From SIG578 sp045543635 (GTDB lineage: Bacteria > Bacillota > Clostridia > Oscillospirales > Ruminococcaceae), in contig JAZQMT010000031.1 in the NCBI GenBank assembly GCA_045543635.1, positions 1 through 21,879 of the forward strand: a stretch of 21,879 bases of DNA. The letters are read 5' to 3'. Both the position numbers and the translations under genes were made by a program. Every line of letters starts with the position of its first letter. Position 1 is the stretch's first letter. Positions 14,923 to 21,879 of this stretch are shown in pieces. Under the pieces are notes generated by a model, which did not search any database, was not told where the DNA came from, and was given only the letters and a program-made list of their open reading frames with translations.

Positions 14923-17304
14923 ATGCAGCAAAAAGAACATTTGAAACATGAGATGTGTCTGGAACTCGATAGAGTTCTAAAAGAGGTTGCCACAGAGGCA
15001 GGTTTTGCGGATAGCGCTGAGCGAATTCTTAATATATCGCCAAATTATGATTACAGCCAAGCACTTGCTGCATTGGCACGCACAAAAGATGCGTATGAGC
15101 TTGCAGCAAAATTCGGCACTCCTCGTTTGTCGGGAATTAAGAATGTAAACAATGCTCTTAAACGAGCAAAAAACGGAGGAAGTCTATCGCTTTTAGAGCT
15201 TTTACAAATAGGAGAGGTTCTCCGCAATATTAGGGGGCTTGTGCAGTTTCGCGAGCAATTTTCGGGTATAGAGACAACGCTTGATGTATTTTTTGGATCG
15301 TTGTTTCCGAATAAATATTTCGAAGAAAAAATTTTCAACTGTATAATTTCTGAGGATGCGGTTTCTGATAGTGCAAGTCCGTTGCTTGCGGATATTCGCA
15401 GAAATATCCGCAGGGAAAACCAGCAGATACGCGAAAAGCTGGATAAGCTTATTCGAAGCCAATCTCATCAAAAACACTTACAGGATGCAATCGTAACCCA
15501 AAGAGACGGTAGATTCGTAATTCCTGTTAAACAGGAATACCGTGGAGAAATAGAGGGAATTGTTCACGACACATCATCAAGCGGCGCCACTCTTTTTGTT
15601 GAACCGGTTGCTGTTGTAGAGGCAAATAACAGAATAAGAATTTTAGAATCAAAAGAGCGTGATGAGATAATTAGAATTATTGCAGAGCTCTCTTCTGAAG
15701 CCGCTGCATTTTCAGAAACCATTGAGCTTTCATATGAGGCTATGGTGCAAATTGATGTTTGTTTCGCTAAGGCAAATTATGCTTATCGCACGAAGTCTGT
15801 CATGCCAAAATTAAATGACAAAGGAATTACCGAGCTCAAAAAAGCGCGTCATCCCCTGATTGCCCCCGAAAAGGTTGTTCCGATTGATATTCGTTTAGGT
15901 AAGGATTTTTGTGTGCTTGTTATCACCGGTCCGAATACCGGTGGAAAAACCGTTGCACTTAAAACGCTCGGACTGTTAACTCTTATGGCGATGTGCGGAC
16001 TCATGATACCTGCACAGGATGATAGCAGTATATCGGTTTATGACGCTGTTTTTGCCGATATAGGAGATGAGCAAAGCATAGAACAAAGTTTATCGACCTT
16101 TTCCTCTCATATGGTAAATATAGTTGAGATATTAAAAAATGCAGATAACAAAAGTCTTGTCCTTTTGGATGAAGTCGGTGCGGGGACTGACCCTGTTGAG
16201 GGTGCGGCACTGGCTGTATCCATTCTTGAAACGCTTAGAAAACGAGGTGCAAAAACTGCGGCTACAACTCATTATGCGGAAATGAAAATGTACGCACTTG
16301 AAAATGATGGGGTTGAAAATGCAAGTTGTGAGTTTGATGTTTCTACTTTAAAACCAACCTATCGTTTGATGATCGGTATTCCCGGAAAATCTAATGCCTT
16401 TGCAATCTCTCAAAAACTTGGTCTTGACGAGGATATTATTCGTAATGCAAAAACACTTGTTTCGACTGAGGATACAAGATTTGAGAGTATGATGCAAATG
16501 CTGGAGCAACGGGGCAGAGAAGCCGAAGATGAAAAAAAACGTTTACAAGCACTTGTGCATGAAAATCAAGTATTAAGTGAAAGTTTAAAACGCAGAAGTG
16601 ATGATATTTCTTTAAATGCAGAGGAAAAAATAGAGGAGGCAAGGCGGCAGGCAAAAGAGCTGGTTGAGAATGTCAGCAAAAAGGCTGACCGGCTTTTGGC
16701 AGAGCTTGAGGAATTAAAGCAACAAAAAGACAAAAAGGATTTCACAAAATCATTTTCTGATGCAAAAAGCCGTTTGCGTGCTGATATTAACCGCATGGAA
16801 TCAGAGGCAGATCCGGTTATTCGGCGTAAGAAACAGAATTATAGGCTGCCACGCCCCCTTATTGCGGGAGATGTTGTGCGTGTTGTGGATATTGGTAAGG
16901 ACGGTATCATAATAAATCCGCCTGATCATCAGGGGAATGCGCTTGTGCGTGTCGGAATTATGAAAATGCGCGTTTCAGAAAAAAATCTTGTTCTTTGCGA
17001 TAAAAAGACGGAGCCTTTGAAAACGACTAAAAGTGGAATAGAAAGTCGTGCATTGCGTGAAATTAAAACAGAGCTTGATATTCGCGGAAGCGATACAGTT
17101 GAGGGTATTCTGGAACTTGAGCGCTTTATAGATTCTGCAATTTTGTCAGGCTTAGGTACCGTAACTGTTATTCACGGAAAAGGAACGGGAGTACTTCGCA
17201 AGGCTGTTTGGGATAGATTAAAAACGCACAAAAACGTGAAAAGCTATCGTAGCGGCACATTTGGCGAAGGAGAAATGGGCGTAACAGTTATTGAATTGAA
17301 ATAA
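14923..17304 (+). CDS. mutS2: MutS2 (ribosome rescue / DNA-binding ATPase with Smr domain)
   Basis: A 793-residue MutS2. Clamp and lever helices come first (to about 300). The ATPase follows, with Walker A GPNTGGKTVALKT (about 335-347) and Walker B LVLLDEVGAGTDPVEGAA (about 409-426). A long charged coiled coil spans about 515-640. A basic KOW-like region follows, and the C-terminal Smr nuclease domain (about 715-793) has LDIRGSD and HGKGTGVLRKAV. In Bacillus MutS2 acts on collided ribosomes; older work links it to suppression of recombination. The length is typical. The start is ATG 14923 with gagg upstream. Identity is certain; which role dominates here is not visible. Confidence 0.97.
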   Translation: MQQKEHLKHEMCLELDRVLKEVATEAGFADSAERILNISPNYDYSQALAALARTKDAYELAAKFGTPRLSGIKNVNNALKRAKNGGSLSLLELLQIGEVLRNIRGLVQFREQFSGIETTLDVFFGSLFPNKYFEEKIFNCIISEDAVSDSASPLLADIRRNIRRENQQIREKLDKLIRSQSHQKHLQDAIVTQRDGRFVIPVKQEYRGEIEGIVHDTSSSGATLFVEPVAVVEANNRIRILESKERDEIIRIIAELSSEAAAFSETIELSYEAMVQIDVCFAKANYAYRTKSVMPKLNDKGITELKKARHPLIAPEKVVPIDIRLGKDFCVLVITGPNTGGKTVALKTLGLLTLMAMCGLMIPAQDDSSISVYDAVFADIGDEQSIEQSLSTFSSHMVNIVEILKNADNKSLVLLDEVGAGTDPVEGAALAVSILETLRKRGAKTAATTHYAEMKMYALENDGVENASCEFDVSTLKPTYRLMIGIPGKSNAFAISQKLGLDEDIIRNAKTLVSTEDTRFESMMQMLEQRGREAEDEKKRLQALVHENQVLSESLKRRSDDISLNAEEKIEEARRQAKELVENVSKKADRLLAELEELKQQKDKKDFTKSFSDAKSRLRADINRMESEADPVIRRKKQNYRLPRPLIAGDVVRVVDIGKDGIIINPPDHQGNALVRVGIMKMRVSEKNLVLCDKKTEPLKTTKSGIESRALREIKTELDIRGSDTVEGILELERFIDSAILSGLGTVTVIHGKGTGVLRKAVWDRLKTHKNVKSYRSGTFGEGEMGVTVIELK

Positions 17305-17318
17305 ATCAAAAAAGGGTA

Positions 17319-17347
17319 TTGACAACGGAAAAGAAATCTGCTAAACT
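17319..17347 (+). promoter_or_regulatory. promoter of infC-rpmI-rplT
   Basis: -35 TTGACA (17319-17324), a 17-base spacer, -10 TAAACT (17342-17347). It begins 15 bases after the mutS2 stop. The start near 17354 gives a leader of about 207 nt before the infC start at 17561. Confidence 0.85.
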
Positions 17348-17353
17348 ATTTGA

Positions 17354-17515
17354 GAAAACAAAGCAGAACAGTCTTTTCCGTTCTCACCCAAGAACGCACT
17401 AAGTTACTTGGGTCAATACAGAAAAAGGTTTTTATTAGCCTTGCCGTATTGCGTAAATGGAAGCTGCTTTCGTTTGCGCTTTGTTTATTTTTAGGGGTAG
17501 GCGGTTCCCCCTCAC
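17354..17515 (+). ncRNA. infC operon leader (ribosomal protein L20-type leader)
   Basis: The leader holds several helices. agaac (17365-17369) or agaac (17391-17395) can each pair with gttct (17380-17384). acccaag (17386-17392) pairs with cttgggt (17407-17413). caatac (17414-17419) pairs with gtattg (17446-17451), with an inner aagg/cctt. A terminator hairpin follows at 17451-17479. In Bacillus the same operon is repressed by L20 binding a leader that promotes premature termination, and position and architecture match that arrangement. Exact L20 contacts were not identified. Confidence 0.72.
17451..17479 (+). terminator. attenuator terminator in the infC leader
   Basis: A 13-bp stem with some G-U pairs (gcgtaaatggaag at 17451-17463, ctttcgtttgcgc at 17467-17479) has a CTG loop. 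It is followed by a T-rich run at 17480-17492. It lies before the infC start, so it can only act as an attenuator. Its first base is shared with the upstream caatac/gtattg helix. Confidence 0.75.
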
Positions 17516-17560
17516 ATGCATGATCGCCAAAATTATTTTAAGGGTGCGGAGGTGCTTTTT

Positions 17561-18079
17561 ATAGCTACGCAAGAACTGCTTATTAATGAAGAAATTCGCG
17601 ACAAAGAAATCCGTTTGATTGGGCCGGACGGAGAGCAACTTGGAATTATGTCAACAAAAGAAGCTCTCAAGATTGCCGCTGAAAAGGATCTTGACCTTGT
17701 AAAGATCGCTCCTCAGGCGCAACCGCCTGTTTGTCGTATCATGGATTACGGAAAGTACCGTTTTGAACAGACAAAACGTGAAAAAGAAGCGAAGAAAAAT
17801 CAAAAAGTTATTGATGTTAAGGAAATTAGGCTTTCACTTAATATTGATACAAATGATTTTAATACCAAGGTAAATCACGCGATCAAATTTCTTAAAGCAG
17901 GGAACAAAGTTAAAGTTTCTTTGCGATTCAGAGGTCGTGAAATGGCGCATTCCGAGCTTGGAAAAGAAAGTGTTGTGCGTTTTGCCGATGCTTGTTCGGA
18001 ATATGGTATTGTTGCCAAGGAACCCAAGCTTGAAGGACGCAGCATGGTTCTGTTTCTGTCCGCAAAGCCCTCAAAGTAA
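17561..18079 (+). CDS. infC: translation initiation factor IF-3, AUA start
   Basis: IF-3 binds the 30S subunit, keeps 50S off and proofreads start codons. From ATA 17561 it is 172 residues and begins (M)ATQELLINEEIRDKEIRLIG, the normal IF-3 N-terminus. The N domain runs to about 75, a lysine-rich linker (KREKEAKKNQK) follows, and the C domain carries IRLSLNIDTND and GKVNHA-like sequence (KVNHAIKFL). The ATA is 8 bases after ggagg (17548-17552). A longer frame from ATG 17516 has no ribosome binding site and would add a 15-residue tail foreign to the family. Non-AUG starts let IF-3 repress its own translation in E. coli. It leads infC-rpmI-rplT. Confidence 0.95.
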   Translation: MATQELLINEEIRDKEIRLIGPDGEQLGIMSTKEALKIAAEKDLDLVKIAPQAQPPVCRIMDYGKYRFEQTKREKEAKKNQKVIDVKEIRLSLNIDTNDFNTKVNHAIKFLKAGNKVKVSLRFRGREMAHSELGKESVVRFADACSEYGIVAKEPKLEGRSMVLFLSAKPSK

Positions 18080-18105
18080 AAAACAAAAAACAGGAGGTTT
18101 GTTTT

Positions 18106-18303
18106 ATGCCTAAGCTCAAAACTCATTCGGGAGCAAAAAAGCGCTTTAACCTGACAAAAAACGGTAAGGTTAAAAGAGCACACGCATTTAAGTCTCACAT
18201 TCTTGCAAAGAAGTCTACTAAGCGCAAGAGAGGTCTAAGAAAGGCTGCTTATGCTGATAAGACCAATGTTGCTGCAATTAAGCTGCTCGTTCCTTATAAA
18301 TAA
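18106..18303 (+). CDS. rpmI: 50S ribosomal protein L35
   Basis: This 65-residue basic protein begins MPKLKTHSGAKKRF, the L35 signature, and has the usual KRKRGLRKA stretch in the second half. It is a component of the large subunit. The start is ATG with aggagg 9 bases upstream. It lies 26 bases after infC and 71 bases before rplT in the standard order. The gap to rplT contains a small hairpin at 18315-18332. Confidence 0.98.
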   Translation: MPKLKTHSGAKKRFNLTKNGKVKRAHAFKSHILAKKSTKRKRGLRKAAYADKTNVAAIKLLVPYK

Positions 18304-18314
18304 ACGAGTCTGCG

Positions 18315-18332
18315 GCGGGTGTTTTAACCCGC
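18315..18332 (+). promoter_or_regulatory. small hairpin between rpmI and rplT
   Basis: gcgggt (18315-18320) pairs with acccgc (18327-18332) around a 6-base loop. An exclusive alternative is ctgcgg (18310-18315) with ccgcag (18329-18334). No T-run follows, so it is not a terminator. It lies 42 bases before the rplT start and could tune its translation or mRNA stability; this is inference. Confidence 0.35.
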
Positions 18333-18374
18333 AGAAACAAAATAACAACGATTTAAGATCGGGAGGTAACAACA

Positions 18375-18728
18375 ATGGCTCGTGTTAAAGGAGCAATGAT
18401 GACTCGCAAGAGAAGAAAAAAGGTTTTGAAACTTGCGAAAGGATACTATGGAAGCAAGAGCAAACTGTTTAAGACTGCAAAAGAAGCAGTTATGAAGTCC
18501 GGACAGTATGCTTATATTGGTCGTAAACAGAAAAAACGTGATTTCAGAGCGCTTTGGATCACTAGAATTTCTGCCGCGTGCCGTGCAAACGGAATGAATT
18601 ATTCCACCTTTATGAACGGACTTAAAAAGGCAAATATTACTCTGAATCGTAAAATGCTTTCCGAGATTGCGATTCATGATGAAACAGCTTTCAAAGAGCT
18701 TGTAAAGAAAGCTCAGGCTGCTCTTTAA
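18375..18728 (+). CDS. rplT: 50S ribosomal protein L20
   Basis: This 117-residue protein begins MARVKGAMMTRKRRKKVLKLAKGYYGSKS, the L20 signature (here broken by normal variation), and contains RKQKKRDFRALWITRI. L20 is needed early in 50S assembly and, in Firmicutes, represses its own operon through the leader. The start is ATG, 8 bases after gggagg (18361-18366). The last gene of the operon, it is followed by a strong terminator. Confidence 0.98.
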   Translation: MARVKGAMMTRKRRKKVLKLAKGYYGSKSKLFKTAKEAVMKSGQYAYIGRKQKKRDFRALWITRISAACRANGMNYSTFMNGLKKANITLNRKMLSEIAIHDETAFKELVKKAQAAL

Positions 18729-18736
18729 TCTACAAT

Positions 18737-18771
18737 AAAACGCCCGCGTCTTAATAGGACACGGGCGTTTT
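18737..18771 (+). terminator. terminator of the infC-rpmI-rplT operon
   Basis: A stem with arms 18737-18750 (aaaacgcccgcgtc) and 18758-18771 (gacacgggcgtttt) has 10 bp, one C-A mismatch, then 3 bp closing a 7-base loop. It begins 8 bases after the rplT stop and its T-rich arm ends it. Confidence 0.88.
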
Positions 18772-18835
18772 GGAGCATTTAAAGGACTTTTTTGTACTGT
18801 TTTTTACAGTAAAAAGTACGAAAGGGAACAATACT

Positions 18836-19612
18836 GTGAATATCATAAAAAGTAAAGATAATTCTCTTATCAAACAGATAGTTTCACTTATAGAAAATCG
18901 AAAAGAAAGAGTTAAAAATAATGCATTTGTTGCAGAAGGTGCGCGTTTTTGCAAAGAAGCAGTTATCAGCGGAGTTAAAATCCATTATGTGCTAATGACG
19001 GAAGATTTTCAAAAAGCACACGCTGAAGATGCGGCACATTTTACAGCTGTTTGCGAAAATGTTTATTTAATTTCTGAGCAGGTTGCAAAAAAACTAAGCT
19101 CAACAGTGAATTCACAGGGGGTTTTCTGTGTTTGCGCAATACCATCTCATTCTCAAAGGATATGCGGCAATAGGTATATTGCTCTTGAGAATTTGCAAGA
19201 TCCGGGAAATATAGGAACTATCATCCGATCAGCAGAAGCATTTGGTGTGGATGGCGTTGTCCTAATAGGAAACTGTGCAGATGTTTACAGTCCAAAAGTT
19301 TTGCGTAGTACCATGGGGACTATTTTCCATCTTCCAATATTCAGCTTTGAAAATTCGGAAGATGCTTGTAAGCTATTTAAAAGCAACGGTTATACAGTTT
19401 ATGGCGCAGTACTGGAAAGAAATTCACTACAGCTTTCTCAAGTTAATTTTCTACAAAAAACAGTTTGCCTTATTGGAAACGAAGCCAACGGACTTACTGA
19501 TAGCGCAAAACAGTTTTGCGACGAATTTTTGTTTATTGAAATGTCAGGAAAGGCAGAATCTCTTAATGCCGCAGTTGCAGCATCTGTTATTATGTGGGAA
19601 ATGCAGAAATAA
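18836..19612 (+). CDS. SpoU/TrmH-family RNA 2'-O-methyltransferase
   Basis: A 258-residue SPOUT-class enzyme that transfers a methyl group from S-adenosylmethionine to ribose 2'-OH in rRNA or tRNA. An N-terminal substrate-binding domain (about 1-95, with FVAEGARFCKEAV) precedes the knotted domain. Motif 1 is LQDPGNIGTIIRSAEAFG, motif 2 is LIGNEANGLTD and motif 3 is MSGKAESLNAAVAASV. The start is GTG 18836, 8 bases after aaaggga (18821-18827); a longer frame from 18770 would start inside the rplT terminator. A tactgt/acagta hairpin at 18795-18811 lies upstream. Target nucleotide unknown; RlmB-like or TsnR-like are both possible. dprA follows 19 bases later. Confidence 0.93.
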   Translation: MNIIKSKDNSLIKQIVSLIENRKERVKNNAFVAEGARFCKEAVISGVKIHYVLMTEDFQKAHAEDAAHFTAVCENVYLISEQVAKKLSSTVNSQGVFCVCAIPSHSQRICGNRYIALENLQDPGNIGTIIRSAEAFGVDGVVLIGNCADVYSPKVLRSTMGTIFHLPIFSFENSEDACKLFKSNGYTVYGAVLERNSLQLSQVNFLQKTVCLIGNEANGLTDSAKQFCDEFLFIEMSGKAESLNAAVAASVIMWEMQK

Positions 19613-19631
19613 CACATACGAGGTGATAACC

Positions 19632-20936
19632 TTGAAAAGAACAGAATATTATGTATGGCTGGTCAAATGTATGGGTGTGGGGAATCAGCGTTCTCACAAG
19701 ATACTTGAGATTTATGATGACATCGCAGAGTTTTATTCTGATTGTAAAAATCATCGTATAAAAAAAGGAATCCGTTTAACTGAAAATGAAATTCGTTTTC
19801 TTTGTGAAACTGATATTAACGATATTGCATTTGTATTTGAAAAGTATCGTAAATACCGAGCGCAAATAATTACGATTGAAGATGAGCTATATCCGCAACA
19901 ATTAAGAAATATTGACAATCCACCGCTTATTTTGTTTGTTGTTGGAGATATTACCCATCTTGATGATGAACTTCTTTTTACTGTTGTTGGAACAAGAAAA
20001 GAAAGTCTTTACGGCAGACGCGCATGCGAAGTAATATGCTCAGAGCTTTGTGTTTCGGGTTTTTCAATAGTTAGCGGTCTTGCGAATGGAGGAGATACGA
20101 CCGCGCACATGACTGCACTTAAATGCGGAGGAAGAACATATGGTTTTCTCGCGTGTGGCCTTGATGTTGATTATCCTTACGGAAAATCAAATCTAAAAAA
20201 TGCTATATATAAAAATGGTGCAATAATCACTGAATTTCTTCCGGGAACAAAGGCATTTGCAGAAAATTTCCATATTCGAAATAGGCTTATGTCAGGAATA
20301 TCTGTTGGAACACTTGTAATTGAGGCATCAAAACGAAGCGGTACGTTAATTACTGCACATAATGCCGTAAATCAAGGAAAAGATGTGTTTGCTGTACCTG
20401 CAAGTATTTTTTGGAAAAATAGTGCGGGAATTATAGAACTTATTCAAAGCGGAGCAAAACCTGTAAAAGACGCCTTGGATATAATTGAAGAGTATATTGA
20501 TCGCTACCCGGAAAAAATTAAAATACCAAGTAAACGAGTAAACTTAACTCAGATATTCGAAACAAATAGAAAGCTGGGACTTACTGACGATAATTCGCCG
20601 CAGGCTATTGGACAGCAAGAATATCAGAAACTCAGAAAAGAGGCAAAAAAAGAGCTTAAGCAAGCCGGAAAAGAGGCAGTAAAAGGCATAACGGATGAGC
20701 GCTCGGTTGAAACATTGTCTCTTAATGAGAAACTATTACAAAATAATTTAAATCATAATGAAAACATATTAAAAATTATTTCGTTACTGGAGAAATCTGC
20801 ACTTACTACGGACGAGCTTTCTGAAAAATCAGGAATTTCAACAGCACAAATCATGATTTGCACAACCAAAATGGAGCTCGCAGGAATTGTTAAAAAAACT
20901 TTCGGAAATAGAATAGAACTTATCATTAAACTATAA
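19632..20936 (+). CDS. dprA: DNA processing protein DprA
   Basis: A 434-residue DprA/Smf protein that binds incoming single-stranded DNA and loads RecA during transformation. The Rossmann-like core has VVGTRKESLYGRRA (about 118-131), SGLANGGDTTAHMTALKCGG (about 147-166), ACGLDVDYPYG and FHIRNRLMSGIS. The usual G-I-D reads G-G-D. After the core comes a charged linker (about 320-375, many Lys, Glu, Gln), then a C-terminal winged helix (LTTDELSEKSGISTAQIMI). The start is TTG 19632 with gaggtg at 19620-19625 (6-nt spacing); an extension back to 19275 only overlaps the methyltransferase gene and is rejected. topA follows, the common order. Confidence 0.95.
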   Translation: MKRTEYYVWLVKCMGVGNQRSHKILEIYDDIAEFYSDCKNHRIKKGIRLTENEIRFLCETDINDIAFVFEKYRKYRAQIITIEDELYPQQLRNIDNPPLILFVVGDITHLDDELLFTVVGTRKESLYGRRACEVICSELCVSGFSIVSGLANGGDTTAHMTALKCGGRTYGFLACGLDVDYPYGKSNLKNAIYKNGAIITEFLPGTKAFAENFHIRNRLMSGISVGTLVIEASKRSGTLITAHNAVNQGKDVFAVPASIFWKNSAGIIELIQSGAKPVKDALDIIEEYIDRYPEKIKIPSKRVNLTQIFETNRKLGLTDDNSPQAIGQQEYQKLRKEAKKELKQAGKEAVKGITDERSVETLSLNEKLLQNNLNHNENILKIISLLEKSALTTDELSEKSGISTAQIMICTTKMELAGIVKKTFGNRIELIIKL

Positions 20937-20970
20937 ACTAATGAAAAATAATATTTATAGGTGAAAAAAT

Positions 20971-21879
20971 ATGACAAATTTGGTTATTGTTGAGTCACCC
21001 GCCAAGGCAAAAACAATAAAAAAATATCTTGGAAAAAACTATGAAGTTATTGCCTCTATGGGGCATGTTCGCGATTTGCCCAAAACTAAGCTTGGCGTTG
21101 ATATAGAAAATTGTTTTGAGCCGCAATATATCAATATTAAGGGCAAGGGCGCTTTAATTAAATCAATTAAGGCGGAAGCAAAAAAATGCGATAAGATTTT
21201 CCTCGCTACCGACCCTGACCGTGAAGGAGAAGCAATTTCATGGCATCTTGCTCACATTCTTGCTCTAAAACCCCAAGACCTAAACAGGGTGACCTTTAAT
21301 GAAATTACAAAAAGCGGTGTAAAAAGCGGTATGTCTAATCCGCGCAGCATTGATATTGATCTTGTTAATGCACAACAGGCAAGACGAGTTCTCGATAGAA
21401 TTGTCGGCTATAAATTAAGTCCATTTCTTTGGAAAAAGGTGAAAAGAGGCTTATCTGCAGGTAGGGTTCAGTCAGTTACCGTTCGCTTAATTGTAGACCG
21501 TGAAGAAGAAATTCGTGCCTTTGAGTCTAAAGAATACTGGACAATAGATGCCAAGCTAACTGCCCAAAGCGCCAAGAAAAGCTTTGCCGCTAAATTTTAC
21601 GGTATGGATGGCGAAAAAATTGAAATTACATGTAAAGAACAAGCTGATGAAATCTTAAAAGCGCTTGAAAATGCCCTGTTTGTTGTAAGAGATATTAAAA
21701 AGGGCACAAAAAAGCGTTCTCCAGCCCCACCGTTTACAACATCTACCTTGCAGCAAGAGGCATCCAGAAAGCTTAATTTTCAATCAAGACGAACCATGTC
21801 TGTTGCTCAGGAGCTTTATGAGGGCGTTACGGTTAAAGGACTTGGTGCCGTCGGTCTTATAACATATATGAGAACTGAC
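20971..21879 (+). CDS. topA: DNA topoisomerase I (N-terminal part, cut by window end)
   Basis: The first 303 codons of type IA topoisomerase, which relaxes negative supercoils. The TOPRIM domain begins MTNLVIVESPAKAKTIKKYL and includes the catalytic metal site DPDREGEAISWH. The sequence reaches GLITYMRTD at the window edge, so the active-site tyrosine (Tyr299) is present and the rest lies outside. The start is ATG 20971, with aggtg at 20959-20963 (7-nt spacing), 34 bases after dprA. No frameshift is seen. Confidence 0.97.
   Translation, partial: MTNLVIVESPAKAKTIKKYLGKNYEVIASMGHVRDLPKTKLGVDIENCFEPQYINIKGKGALIKSIKAEAKKCDKIFLATDPDREGEAISWHLAHILALKPQDLNRVTFNEITKSGVKSGMSNPRSIDIDLVNAQQARRVLDRIVGYKLSPFLWKKVKRGLSAGRVQSVTVRLIVDREEEIRAFESKEYWTIDAKLTAQSAKKSFAAKFYGMDGEKIEITCKEQADEILKALENALFVVRDIKKGTKKRSPAPPFTTSTLQQEASRKLNFQSRRTMSVAQELYEGVTVKGLGAVGLITYMRTD

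Noticed and set aside
19275..19631. Upstream extension of dprA to 19275
   Set aside because: It runs out of frame through the methyltransferase gene. A proper ribosome binding site precedes TTG 19632, where the DprA family sequence begins.

Overview
The window comes from a spore-forming, low-GC Gram-positive bacterium, most likely a member of the Clostridia (Oscillospiraceae or a related family). Three things point there: the sporulation genes ylbJ, yqfC and yqfD; a gene order (yqfC-yqfD-phoH-ybeY-era-yqzL-recO) that is an abridged version of the Bacillus/Clostridia locus; and AT-rich DNA with strong Shine-Dalgarno sequences and consensus vegetative promoters. Most of it is conserved core genome. 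No mobile element, CRISPR array or complete new system is visible. The most interesting signals are regulatory RNAs, non-standard starts and a small overlooked gene.

Layout. 1-906: a short accessory-looking edge with two unrecognised genes on the + strand, two terminators and a possible relic reading frame. 907-4611 (minus strand): an envelope operon, murE-like ligase, FemX-like aminoacyltransferase and alanine racemase, read from a consensus promoter at 4668-4696. 4708-5237: a cold-shock protein gene on the minus strand with a roughly 130-nt structured leader, transcribed divergently from obgE. 5238-8456 (+): obgE, mrnC, a LiaF-like membrane protein and a DUF4097-type partner. 8467-9726 (minus): tRNA-Gln(CTG) with its own promoter, and ylbJ. 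9857-17304 (+): yqfC, yqfD, phoH, ybeY, era, a 50-residue YqzL-like gene, recO and mutS2. 17319-18771 (+): the infC-rpmI-rplT translation operon with a leader attenuator and an AUA start for infC. 18836-21879 (+): a SpoU-family RNA methyltransferase, dprA and the first 303 codons of topA, cut by the window end just after the active-site tyrosine.

How the genes fit together. The minus-strand operon makes or modifies peptidoglycan stem peptides. obgE, mrnC, ybeY, era, phoH, infC, rpmI, rplT and the methyltransferase serve ribosome assembly, rRNA processing and translation initiation. recO, mutS2, dprA and topA act on DNA. ylbJ, yqfC and yqfD belong to sporulation. The LiaF-like/DUF4097 pair probably senses or buffers envelope stress, but no LiaRS two-component genes lie nearby. 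Several starts differ from the longest open frame because Shine-Dalgarno placement decides them (yqfC, ybeY, infC, the methyltransferase, dprA, the LiaF-like gene).
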